Below are positions 26,862 through 36,041 of a stretch of DNA of 64,000 nt, in pieces; positions within the stretch are counted from its first letter, which is position 1; each line of letters begins with the position of its first letter. Both the position numbers and the translations under genes were made by a program. This stretch comes from Bog-105 sp965277435 (GTDB lineage Bacteria; Acidobacteriota; Terriglobia; Bryobacterales; Bryobacteraceae). Below the pieces are notes generated by a model, which saw nothing but the letters and a program-made list of their open reading frames with translations, ran no database searches and was not told the DNA's origin. Where the stretch lies: NCBI GenBank assembly GCA_965277435.1, contig OZ255821.1, forward strand, positions 4,836,001-4,900,000. The letters run 5' to 3'.

Positions 26862-28139
26862 TCAGATGATGCCGTTTTGATGTAATTTGCTGAGTTCGTT
26901 GTAGACGGCCGGGATGCCGGATTTGCCATAAAGCATCTCGATCCGCTCGGCGCTCAAACACGAGAGCACAACATTCCGGTATTTAGTGTTGTAAATGGCG
27001 GTGTTCGCGTAGTCGCAACCGAAGAGCGGCGCAAGCGTCTGCAGCACAACCTGCGAAATGGTCACCGCTGGAATGGAATTAACGAAATCCGCATCCGACA
27101 GGTTGTGAATCTGGTATTCGATCAAGAAGTTCGATTGGGCTTGACCTGGAAGATCGATATCGCCGAGCGCCCTGAGTGGCGGCAGGCGGTAATGACCGGA
27201 AGAATCGATGGTCAGATAGCCCTTGGCGATCGCATCGATGCGCGCCAGAATCGCGGCGGCGCGAATCCAGTTGACCACTTTATACTCGTTACCCAGGGTC
27301 GGGGCTGAATGAGCGCTGGCCTACGTGATCACCGCCAAGGGCGAGAATCCACGAGCCATCGATTCGGCAGTGCTGATAATGTGGTGACCACCAGTACGCG
27401 AGTCTCCCGGCATTCCGTTGTCGTCGTTCACTCCGGCGCCGCCGAAATTCAGTTCCGTAAACTCGGTACCGTCGACGTTCCATTGAAACACTAGCGTCTT
27501 GCCCAATCGTGCCAGGCCGGTGCAGCCAGGATCACGTCCTGCCTGATGCGCACATCCGCCTCAGTTGGGGTAGCCGTGCCGCTATCGATCGGGAACCCGT
27601 TCGGATCCAGTCGTCCACATTCGCCGCGGTACGATGCGGCAAAATTCAGGGAACTTTGCTGGTTGAACGCCTCGTGAACGGAAAGGCCGCCAGGATAGGC
27701 ATGATGGCTGTTGTTGGTGCTGCCGGGGGGCGCCATAAAAATCTAGTGGAAGTTGCAGGCATGACGTTGCGTCATTGAGAATCGGTGGAAGAATACCTGC
27801 TTTGATTCCGCCTTGAATGGCACTCCCATCACTTGGATTGACAAGCCCCTCATTGGTAAGCGTCGCCACGATCTGCTCCTTTTGGGCGTTCGTCAAGTTT
27901 GCGCGATGCTGCACGCCGGTATGGGGATTGCTGATGGCATCGAGAGTAGCGGCGCGCAGACCCTTGTTCGAAATCTGATTTACTCGGGAAACCAGCGTGG
28001 CGAGCGCGGAGCGGACAACCGGGGAGGCGTGTCCCGTCTTTTCGGAAACGGCATTGCCGGCCCCGATCTCCGTCTGGTCGGCAGCTAGGGCCAACGTGGC
28101 CGCCAGGCTGAAGCCGACGAGTGTACGGTGCAAAATCAT
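26862..28139 (-). pseudogene. Exported HD-domain protein, disrupted by two frameshifts and an amber codon
   Basis: Four open pieces on the minus strand join into one protein. It starts at the ATG at 28139 with a signal peptide (TLVGFSLAATLALAADQ). The first piece runs to about 27740, where a shift leads into MAPPGSTNNSHHAYPGGLSVHEAF. That piece runs to AWHDWARR at about 27500, where one lost base shifts into the next piece, KTLVFQWNVDGTEF. A TAG at 27321-27323 then interrupts VIT-ASAHSAPTLGNEYKVVNW, after which the same frame runs to 26862. The histidines of HHAYPGG and the His-Asp pair of WHDW fit a metal-dependent HD phosphohydrolase. I infer it no longer makes an active product. Confidence 0.75.
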
Positions 28140-28284
28140 AGTAAAAGATTCTACGGGCGGCGCATAACGTACGAGTGAATTTCTGAAACACTCAGTACCA
28201 ACTTGGTTACAGTTGTGCAAACTGCGCCGTTGCCCCTTGTCTTCGCAAGATGAATCGCTTACTCTGCCCTCGGAGTCTTATCCA

Positions 28285-28881
28285 ATGAAATACGAGAAGC
28301 CGATGGAGACCAGCACCCTCGTAACCAGCCAGAAACACGAACACACCCGAACTGGGCTGAGTGTAGATTCCCTGAAGCGCGCTTTTGTGGACAACCTGAT
28401 TTACGAGCAGGGTAGATATCCGGAAATCGCCAGCCAGTTAGACTTTTATCTCGCGATCGCCGCCTCGGTGCGTGACCGTCTGCTGCAGCGCTGGGCTAAT
28501 TCCGTTCAAACTTATTTCAAACAGGACGTTCGTGTGGTCTGTTATTTCTCGGCCGAATATCTGCTGGGACCCCACCTCGCTAACAATCTGCTCAACCTTG
28601 GCATCGAGGAACAGGCTCGAACCGCCATGAAGGATCTGGGGCTCGATTCGCAAGCGATCTTCGACCAGGAGGAAGAGCCGGGCTTGGGCAACGGCGGCTT
28701 GGGACGGCTGGCCGCCTGCTTCATGGAATCTCTGTCAACGCTCGAAATTCCCGCCATCGGCTACGGCATCCGCTACGAATACGGCATCTTCGATCAATTC
28801 ATCCGCGATGGCTGGCAGCTGGAGAGCACCGATAAGTGGCTGCAGTACGGCAACCCCTGGGAAATCGCGCGTCCCGAGCTA
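28285..28881 (+). pseudogene. glgP: Glycogen phosphorylase, 5' part before IS insertion
   Basis: Residues 1-199 of a glycogen/starch phosphorylase, from the ATG at 28285. The segment LGNGGLGRLAACFMESLST and YGIRYEYGIFDQF are diagnostic. The reading frame reaches ARPEL, where the IS630-family element begins. After the element the frame resumes with AAKVCFGGHTEPY. Removing the element and one TA copy restores the codons CTA GCT GCG in frame. The enzyme releases glucose-1-phosphate from glycogen in the cytoplasm. The upstream 145 bases separate this gene from the decayed HD gene, which points the other way. Confidence 0.92.
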
Positions 28882-28908
28882 AACAGAGCGTCATAACTAA
28901 TTGCGCAT
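28882..28908 (+). repeat. Left terminal inverted repeat of the IS630-family element
   Basis: 27 bases starting AACAGAGCGTC and ending TTGCGCAT. Its inverted partner is at 29965-29991, with four mismatches at repeat positions 5, 7, 12 and 16. It is preceded directly by the TA target copy. Confidence 0.85.
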
Positions 28909-28937
28909 CGTGAGCAGAACGTGGTCTCCTGAAAGGC

Positions 28938-29980
28938 ATGAGGCCACTGAGGATATCGGATGAGATGTCGGTGCTTGGCCTGCAGCAGGAGATTCAGCGT
29001 TCCGATGAGTCGCGCTACGATCACCGGCTGCATGGCGTTTTACTGGTCGCCCAGGGTATGACCTGCCCCGAAGTAGCACGGCTTCTCGGGGATGCACCAC
29101 GTTCGGTCGAGTATTGGGTTCATCGTTTCGAGCGGCAGGGGTTGGGTGGTCTGGCGGAGGGAGAACGGTCCGGACGCCCAAGCCGACTAAGTGAGAAGCA
29201 GATCAAAGAGATCAATCGAGTGTTGCGAGAGAGGCCGAGCGACGCGGGGATGCGCGTCAATCTGTGGGACGGCAAGACGCTGTCGGCCTGGATTGCGAAG
29301 ACCTACGGCATCCAGTTGGGGGTCCGCCAATGCCAGCGTTTGTTCCGGCAGTTCGAGTTCCGGCTCCGCAAGCCTCGGCCCGTTTTGGCGAGAGCCGACC
29401 CGGCACGGCAGAAAGCGCATAAAAAAAACTCCGCAAGTTAATGCGGGACGATGCTATTGACCTCTGGGCGCTGGACGAGGTGCATTTCCAGCAACAGGGA
29501 TCCCGTTGCCGCATGTGGGTTCCGCCGGAAACCAGAGATCCGATTGTGTACCACCATCCGACCCGGAAAAGCGTCGGTTACTTCGCCGCAGTCCGATTGC
29601 GGGATGGCGAGTTTTTGTTTCGCCGCGAGACCGGGCGATTTAACGGAGAGTCCTTCTGGGAGTTCCTCAAAGTGTTTCGCGAGGCCAGCACTGTTTCCGG
29701 CCGTCGCGTACTCGCCATCAGTGACAACGCGCAGTATCATCGCTCCAGACTCCATCTGCCTTGGCGTGATGAACAGGCTCCTCAATTTCGCTTGGACTTC
29801 CTACCTCCTTACAGCCCGGAACTCAACCCAATTGAACGCGTCTGGAAGCTCACGCGCCGTCTGTGTCTGCATAATCGTTACTTCGGATTTCTCGACGGAG
29901 TCGTTTCCGCCGTGGAAGATCAATTCGCCGAATGGACAAAGCCCAACGATATCCTCCGCCGACTATGCGCAATTACTTAA
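28938..29980 (+). CDS. IS630-family transposase (two frames joined by -1 frameshift)
   Basis: Frame A (28938-29441) holds a two-part helix-turn-helix N-terminus (GMTCPEVARLLGDAPRSVEYW and a second wHTH). Frame B (ATG at 29441, end 29980) holds the DDE catalytic domain: the first Asp in LWALDEVHFQQQG, the second in ISDNAQYH, and the Glu in SPELNPIERVWK. Slipping back one base on the A run at 29421-29428 gives the continuous join HKKKLRKLMRDDAIDLW. That join agrees with unbroken family members, giving a protein of about 345 residues. The frame A stop and frame B ATG also overlap as TAATG, so coupled re-initiation is a second way to make the catalytic part alone. Confidence 0.88.
29421..29428 (+). 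other. Probable programmed -1 frameshift site (run of eight A)
   Basis: Eight consecutive A lie 13 bases before the frame A stop. In frame B the codon at 29420 is TAA, so the slip must happen within the run itself, as expected for an AAAAAAA slippery site. The resulting peptide KKKLRKLM is natural for IS630 transposases. A plain sequencing or mutational indel in the homopolymer is the alternative. Confidence 0.6.
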
Positions 29981-29991
29981 GACGTTATGTT
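29965..29991 (-). repeat. Right terminal inverted repeat of the IS630-family element
   Basis: 27 bases, the inverted partner of 28882-28908, followed directly by the second TA target copy at 29992-29993. The transposase stop codon lies within this repeat. Confidence 0.85.
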
Positions 29992-29993
29992 TA

Positions 29994-31664
29994 GCTGCGA
30001 AAGTGTGCTTTGGCGGCCATACCGAGCCTTACGTAGATGAGGCTGGTAAGTATCGCGTTCGCTGGATCTCGGATCGCCTCATCAAGGCGGTGCCTTTTGA
30101 CACGCCCATTCTCGGTTACCGGACCAACACCGCCAACACGCTTCGCTTATGGAAGGCGGAAGCGATGGAATCCTTCGACTTCGGCGCATTCAATGTGGGC
30201 GACTATGTCGGCTCTGTTCGCGAGAAGATGCAATCGGAAAACATTTCGAAGATTCTCTATCCCAACGACGAAGATATCAAGGGCAAGGAACTGCGCCTCG
30301 AACAGCAGTATTTCTTCGTGTCCGCTTCTTTACAGGACATGATTCGGATCCATCTCCGGCAGGGACGCGGCATCGAGCAATTCGACCGGAAATGGGCGGT
30401 GCAGATGAACGATACACATCCTTCGGTCAGTGTCGCCGAGTTGATGCGCCTGCTGGTCGACGAACACGACCTGCCGTGGGAGTCGGCCTGGCAGATTACG
30501 CAGAACACACTCGGCTACACCAATCACACGCTCCTGCCGGAGGCACTTGAGAAATGGTCCGTGCAGCTTTTCCAGAGATTATTGCCCCGGCACCTGGAAA
30601 TCATCTATGAAATCAATCAGCGCTTTCTAAAAACTGTGGAAGTCAGGTATTCAGGCGACACGGACCGTCTCCGGCGGAGTTCGCTGATCGATGAATCCGG
30701 TGAAAGATACGTTCGGATGGCTCACCTGGCCGTCGTCGGGAGTCACGCGGTGAATGGCGTGGCCGCCTTGCATACAGAGTTACTCAAGAAAGATGTTCTC
30801 CATGACCTTTTCGAAATGTACCCGGAACGATTCAGCAATAAAACCAACGGAGTCACTCCACGCCGCTGGCTGGCTCTTAGCAATCCCAAGTTGAGCAAGC
30901 TGATCACGAGCCGTATCGGTGATAGCTGGATCGCTCAACTGGACGACTTGAAGCGGCTGGAAGAATATGCGGGCGACGCTGAGTTCCGCAAGGAATGGCA
31001 GGACACCCAGCATCAAGTAAAGAAAGATCTCGTCGACTACATCGAGAAGAAAACGGGCACGCTGGTGGATCCCTCATCCATGTTCGACGTTATGGTTAAA
31101 CGCATTCACGAATACAAGCTCCAGCACTTGAATGCATTGCACATCATCACCCTCTATAACCGCATCAGGAAAAATCCCTCCATCGAAATCACTCCGCGCA
31201 CGTTCCTGTTTGGCGGTAAGGCTGCTCCCGGATATTACGCCGCAAAACTGATCATCAAACTGATTAACTCGGTTGCGGCAACGGTGAATAATCACCCGGA
31301 TGTGGCTGGGCGTTTGCGCGTCGTCTTTCTTCCTGATTACAACGTGACGTTTGGGCAACACGTCTACCCGGCCGCCGATCTCTCCGAGCAGATCTCGCTG
31401 GCCGGCAAAGAAGCCTCCGGAACCGGGAACATGAAATTCGCGCTCAACGAGGCTCTCGACACAATTGCGTCCGGACACTTTTCGCGGGGTGACCAGAATT
31501 TGTTCCGCCCGCTGCTCGATAATTTGCTGGGAAGCGATCCCTACATGCTGCTTGCCGACTACCAGTCCTATATCGAATGCCAGGACCACATCGGCCAGGT
31601 TTACCGCGACCGCGATCACTGGGCACGCATGTCGATCCTAAACACGGCGCGCATGGGGCAGTGA
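29994..31664 (+). pseudogene. glgP: Glycogen phosphorylase, 3' part after IS insertion, with internal deletion
   Basis: Resumes exactly at the codon after the target TA (FGGHTEPYVDEAGKYRVRW) and keeps the pyridoxal-phosphate lysine in ASGTGNMKFALN (Lys codon at 31434-31436). Known phosphorylases continue after ...KFALN with GALTIGTLDGANVE and about 40 more residues. Here the sequence jumps from ALN straight to EALDTIASGHFS near 31448. About 50-55 residues of the active-site region are therefore missing in frame. The end at ARMGQ also lacks the usual FSSDRTI... tail; an EFDRFIARE-like echo occurs in another frame just downstream. The gene would be non-functional even without the IS. Confidence 0.85.
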
Positions 31665-31846
31665 ATTTGACCGATTTATCGCCAGAGAACCACACGGACT
31701 AACAAGACGCTTCCATTTCCGAATCTTCTCATCTGATCGCCATCTGGTTTTCGTATGACCAAGTACTTCGCTCGTTCCAAAGTCCGTAGGTCTGCTGGTA
31801 CGTGACGGAATGAGGGCGGGGAGCTAAACATAGAGCTATCTCTCAC

Positions 31847-34102
31847 GTGCAACTAGACTCGAAGCAGGTTCGATTTGGCCCGAATGAACTTGATCTGGAT
31901 GGCTACCAACTTCGCCGGGCGGGCGTTCCCATCCCGCTCTCACGGTTACCGCTGGATTTACTGATTCTGTTGGTTCAGCAGCGTGGACGGCTGGTGACGC
32001 GCGAAGAGATTGCCGCGCATCTTTGGCCGCAGCCGGAACTGGTCGACACAGTTGGCGGAATCAACACTGCGATTAAGAAGATTCGCGGTGCGTTGAACGA
32101 TGATTCAGCCCACCCGCGCTTTATCGAGACGGTGGTGGGTCGCGGTTACCGTTTTGTTGGCCAGGTCGAAGAAGTTGAAACAGAGCAGAAGCCGTCCTCT
32201 CTTGAACCGGCTCTGGCAGTAATTCCATGGGAGCCCCTGGAAGTCGAGTTTTCACAGGACACCGCTATCGGTCTGCCTGTAATAACGGCTCTGCCAGGAA
32301 AAAGTAGAGGCCGGCTTTGGACGACGTCCGCCGCAGGTCTCGTTCTGCTTCTTGCCCTCTTGCTGATCTGGCATGACAGACCCACCAGCACGGCCGGTGC
32401 TTTACATGGAACGCAAATCACCAGCAACGACACGGATAACCGGGTGAGCGCGGCGGCGATTTCACCGAATGGCAAGCTTTTGGCGTATGCGGATGCTTAT
32501 GGCGTTTGGCTGCGCGAAGTGAACACTGGCGTCACCCATCAGCTGAAAGCTCCGGAATCACTGGAAGTAAACCGGATCGCATGGTTTGCCGACGAGCTTC
32601 GCTTGCTCTTGACCGGAGCGGACCGAAACACCGGGGAAGGGCAGCTCTGGACAGGATCACTGCTGGGTGCCGCGCCGCTCTTGATTCGGAGAGACGCGCG
32701 AAATGGTGTGCCGTCGCCGCTAGGCGACCACATTGCTTTCATGGCTAAAGATGATTCGCAAATTTGGATCGCAAATGGAGGCGGCGGAAACGCCAGGCGG
32801 CTTCTCACCGCAAACCCGACCAGCAAGCTGTTCGCCTTGTTTTGGCTGCCGGGCGGTAAGCTGCTGGGCTACCAGAGAAAGAGCAGCGAACCGCCCCGAA
32901 AAGCGGTGGCCAGTCGGGACATCGAGACGAACTACGATTGGCGCTACGAGGTTCTCAATGCGGAATCCGGCAAAGTGGTTACCTCCGTCGATGGACTATC
33001 CTTCGACTCGGCAGCTTGCACGCGGGACGGACACCTATGGTTCGTCCGTTCCCTGCCGCCGCATGATCTTGCTGCGGTTGGTCTCTGGGAGGTGCGCATC
33101 GATCTCCAGAACGGTTCCCTTCTGGAAACTGCCCGCCGGCGCGCTCCGCTCAATGATCGATATACCTTCAATCTGAGTGCCGCCGCGGATGGCAGCGCGA
33201 TTGCGGCTCTCGCGCAGGGAGGCCAGGCTGACGTGTTCGTCGGAGATTTGCATGAGGCTGAGTTGCAGAAGTTTGGTCCCACTCTCGACAACACCAAGCG
33301 GCTCACGTTCGATACCCATAACGATTACCCGCATGCCTGGACGGCCGATAGCAAAGCCGTGATATTGGAGTCGGACCGGGCAGGGGATTATCACTTGTAT
33401 CGCCAGGCGCTCGATCACCATACGGCGGAGCTTCTTGCCGGCTCGGATGTGGAAGAGGTGATGCCGCAAGTCACTCCAGACCAGCATTGGATTCTGTACT
33501 CGCTCACCTCAAAAGACGACAATGTGCATGACTCATTGCGCCGCCTGCCGGTCAACGGCGGTGTTGCTGCGCAAATCCCACTCGATCGGCCCCTGGATGA
33601 GTTTCGCTGTCCTCAGGCCGGCGGCAAAGCCTGCGTACTGCGCGAGCGCGAAGGGCATGAAAGCCTGGTTTTTTATGCACTCGATCCCTTGCGCGGCAAA
33701 GGACACGAACTGGCCCGAACCGCCTGGATGCCGACGATTTTTGGAGACTGGGCTATCTCACCAGACGCCTCAAAAATCGCCATTCCCATTCATGAAGGGA
33801 CGACGCCGCGCATCCGCGTTGTTCCGCTTGATTGGAGTTACGCCGGGCGCCGCGCCGAGCACCAGATCAACGTGGAGGCAACGGGAGAGCTTTGGGGCTT
33901 GTCCTGGTCGGTCGACGGATTGGGTTGGTATGCCGAAATGCGATCCAGGGGTGTTTCGTCGTTACAGTACGTCGACAGGAAAGGTGAAACGAAAGTCTTG
34001 CGCCAGGTGGCTTGTAATACCTGGGGCGTTCCTTCCCCTGACGGAAGAAAGCTGGCGTTTGTCGATTGCTCGACCGAACAAAACGTCTGGCTGTGGAAGT
34101 AG
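31847..34102 (+). CDS. CadC-like transcription factor: winged helix, one membrane helix, TolB-like propeller
   Basis: 751 residues. Residues about 5-108 form an OmpR/PhoB-type winged-helix DNA-binding domain (ELDLDGYQLRRAGVPIPLSRLPLDLL, HPRFIETVVGRGYRFVG). A single membrane helix follows near 150-168 (TSAAGLVLLLALLLIW). The remainder is a beta-propeller with PD40/TolB-type blades (AISPNGKLLAYAD, TWGVPSPDGRKLAFVD). The design is that of CadC/ToxR-like one-component regulators that sense outside the membrane and bind DNA from it. Acidobacteria carry many with this propeller. It starts at GTG 31847 and lies 40 bases before the Cys/His-rich exported protein; it might control the metal-handling cluster downstream, by position only. 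Confidence 0.8.
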   Translation: MQLDSKQVRFGPNELDLDGYQLRRAGVPIPLSRLPLDLLILLVQQRGRLVTREEIAAHLWPQPELVDTVGGINTAIKKIRGALNDDSAHPRFIETVVGRGYRFVGQVEEVETEQKPSSLEPALAVIPWEPLEVEFSQDTAIGLPVITALPGKSRGRLWTTSAAGLVLLLALLLIWHDRPTSTAGALHGTQITSNDTDNRVSAAAISPNGKLLAYADAYGVWLREVNTGVTHQLKAPESLEVNRIAWFADELRLLLTGADRNTGEGQLWTGSLLGAAPLLIRRDARNGVPSPLGDHIAFMAKDDSQIWIANGGGGNARRLLTANPTSKLFALFWLPGGKLLGYQRKSSEPPRKAVASRDIETNYDWRYEVLNAESGKVVTSVDGLSFDSAACTRDGHLWFVRSLPPHDLAAVGLWEVRIDLQNGSLLETARRRAPLNDRYTFNLSAAADGSAIAALAQGGQADVFVGDLHEAELQKFGPTLDNTKRLTFDTHNDYPHAWTADSKAVILESDRAGDYHLYRQALDHHTAELLAGSDVEEVMPQVTPDQHWILYSLTSKDDNVHDSLRRLPVNGGVAAQIPLDRPLDEFRCPQAGGKACVLREREGHESLVFYALDPLRGKGHELARTAWMPTIFGDWAISPDASKIAIPIHEGTTPRIRVVPLDWSYAGRRAEHQINVEATGELWGLSWSVDGLGWYAEMRSRGVSSLQYVDRKGETKVLRQVACNTWGVPSPDGRKLAFVDCSTEQNVWLWK

Positions 34103-34142
34103 CCTTCGAAACTCATACGCTAGTCTGGAGTTAGTTGACCTG

Positions 34143-34496
34143 ATGACACGGTTCGTGCAATTGCTTGTCTTGCTACTTGTAGCCGGCTTGCTCGCCGGAA
34201 GCGAGTGCCTGGCGGTCTGCGTCACTTCCGCTAATCAGCCCGCGGCGAGCGAGTCGATGCCGTCTTGCCATCACCACGGTTCTCACTCAGTTCCGCAATG
34301 CAGTCATCACGCGTCAAATGAGACCGGCACCGAGCCTGGCGTCTCTGGGTTTACGCCGCCAGCCTTTCAACATGTCGCAGTCTTGACTCAACCGGCTGCG
34401 TCTATATCGATAGCTTACTCGCTGGCATCGGAACAACGCTCGTACGCGAAGCGCGAGTCATCACACACGCCGGCTATTTCTGTTTTGCGAATATAG
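34143..34496 (+). CDS. Small exported Cys/His-rich protein at head of copper-type cluster
   Basis: 117 residues from the ATG at 34143; the longer open frame upstream is only a shadow of the previous gene. A signal peptide (LLVLLLVAGLLAGSECLAVC) is followed by MPSCHHHGSHSVPQCSHH, a dense Cys/His cluster typical of soft-metal binding, then a Thr/Ser/Ala-rich region. No named family is recognised. It stands 83 bases before the multicopper oxidase gene on the same strand and shares layout (signal, then Cys/His cluster near the N-terminus) with the protein at 21848-22210. A periplasmic or surface metal carrier is a reasonable guess. Confidence 0.6.
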   Translation: MTRFVQLLVLLLVAGLLAGSECLAVCVTSANQPAASESMPSCHHHGSHSVPQCSHHASNETGTEPGVSGFTPPAFQHVAVLTQPAASISIAYSLASEQRSYAKRESSHTPAISVLRI

Positions 34497-34579
34497 CCCC
34501 TTCCCGTTTTCCTAACGAGATTTCGAGGCACCTTTTTGCGTGCCATGGCTCGTTCGCGAGCAGTTAAAGGAAAATTGGA

Positions 34580-36031
34580 ATGAAGGATCGTCGTAATTTC
34601 TTTCGTAATGCTTTTGGTTTGGGCGCAGGTTTCTTTTCGGCGGCCAAGCTTGCGTCCTCACAGCACGTTCACACGGAGCGCGACACTGGGCCGCGGCGCC
34701 AATCCGCGCTAACACAAACGCCGGACCTGAAGGATATGCCCTTCACAATCGACAATGGCGTGAAAGTATTCAACCTTATCGCGGAGCCGGTAAGACAGCA
34801 GATCGCGCCCGATAAGACCGTCGATTTGTGGGGCTTCAACGGCAGTTCGCCAGGGCCTACAATTCAGATCACGCAGGGCGACCGCGTCCGCATTATCGTG
34901 GACAACCATTTGCCTGAACCCACCTCGATGCACTGGCATGGGTTTGAAATCCCGATGGCAATGGACGGCGGCCCCGGCATCAGTCAGGATCCTATCCTGC
35001 CTGGCGGACGATTCATTTACGAATTCACGCTCCACCAGGCCGGCACATATTTTTATCACTCACACATGGCGATGCAGGAAATGATGGGCATGCTCGGCGC
35101 GTTTATCATGCATCCGAAAACGCCGTACCCGCTCCCGGTCAACAAAGATTTCGTGATCCTTTTGCAGGAGTACGCCGTTCTGCCGAGTAACACCGTGCCG
35201 AACACCATGAACATGGAGTTCAACTGGCTCGTGTTCAATGGGAAAGCGGGTCCTGCTACGACTCCGCTGATCGTGAGGCTTGGCGATCGGGTGCGCATTC
35301 GCATGATCAATCTGGGCATGGATCACCATCCTATTCATCTCCACGGGCATACCTTTCAAACCACTGGGACGGAAGGCGGCCGCATCCCGGAAACGGCCTG
35401 GATACCCGGCAATACCGTGCTGGTCGGGGTCGCCCAATCGCGCGACGTCGAGTTTATTGCGAACAATCCCGGGGACTGGATGCTCCATTGCCATCTCCCG
35501 CATCACATGATGAATCAGATGTCATCGAACGCCGGACCCATGTCGCGCAATACAGCGGGTATGCCCGCCGGAGTGGATATGAATCAAGGCATGGGTATGC
35601 TGCAGGGAATGCCCGGCGCCCCCACGGGAGACGATTACGGGCCGAGTCTCGGTCGCGGCATGGGCGTGGGCTCTACGAACGAACAATCGGTGTCGAACGG
35701 CCCGCAATCGAAAGAACAAGCGCAGTCTTCGATGCCTGGCATGCACCATCACATGCAGGGCACGAAAATGAAATCCGATGTGGCGAAAGATGCCAACCAT
35801 GTGCCTGGATTCCCACAGGATGCCTACATGGAAGGACCGATGATGGCCATGGACGAGATGGTGAAGCGTCCACAAAACATCGGTTTGCGCCCCGGTTGGA
35901 GCGGTTTTATGCAAGGCATGATGAGCTTTGTCCGCGTCTTGCCGCCTGACCAATACGACCGTGTGATGGAGGCAATTCGCAACGGCTCGCCCGATTCGAT
36001 GTCGGACATGCATCACGATCACAAGTTGTAG
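34580..36031 (+). CDS. Two-domain multicopper oxidase with Met/His-rich tail (Tat signal)
   Basis: 483 residues. The N-terminus MKDRRNFFRNAFGLGAGFFSA is Tat-like. Copper motifs are HWH (118-120), HSH (160-162), HPIHLHGH (250-257) and HCHLPHHM (303-310). Only about 88 residues separate the second and third motifs, so the middle cupredoxin domain of three-domain laccases is missing and the oxidase core is of the two-domain kind. From about 310 the chain becomes a Met/His/Gly-rich tail (GMPAGVDMNQGMGMLQGM, MHHHMQGTKM, MSDMHHDHKL), as in CopA/PcoA copper-resistance proteins. Likely periplasmic Cu(I) or metal oxidation. It is followed 10 bases later by the TolC-like gene. Confidence 0.85.
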   Translation: MKDRRNFFRNAFGLGAGFFSAAKLASSQHVHTERDTGPRRQSALTQTPDLKDMPFTIDNGVKVFNLIAEPVRQQIAPDKTVDLWGFNGSSPGPTIQITQGDRVRIIVDNHLPEPTSMHWHGFEIPMAMDGGPGISQDPILPGGRFIYEFTLHQAGTYFYHSHMAMQEMMGMLGAFIMHPKTPYPLPVNKDFVILLQEYAVLPSNTVPNTMNMEFNWLVFNGKAGPATTPLIVRLGDRVRIRMINLGMDHHPIHLHGHTFQTTGTEGGRIPETAWIPGNTVLVGVAQSRDVEFIANNPGDWMLHCHLPHHMMNQMSSNAGPMSRNTAGMPAGVDMNQGMGMLQGMPGAPTGDDYGPSLGRGMGVGSTNEQSVSNGPQSKEQAQSSMPGMHHHMQGTKMKSDVAKDANHVPGFPQDAYMEGPMMAMDEMVKRPQNIGLRPGWSGFMQGMMSFVRVLPPDQYDRVMEAIRNGSPDSMSDMHHDHKL

Positions 36032-36041
36032 GGGAGAAATC

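Larger units (their letters stand above)
28882..29991 (+). mobile_element. IS630-family insertion sequence inside glgP
   Basis: A complete 1110-bp element. It is bounded by imperfect 27-bp inverted repeats (23 of 27 positions match) and flanked by TA on both sides (28880-28881 and 29992-29993), the target duplication typical of IS630/Tc1/mariner transposons. It encodes one transposase in two overlapping frames. The repeats, TA duplication and transposase are intact, so the insertion looks recent. The other damage in glgP is separate from this insertion. Confidence 0.93.

Noticed and set aside
31822..31832. AGCTAAACATA like the end of the IS630-family element
   Set aside because: Only 11 bases match and the rest of the repeat does not; probably chance.
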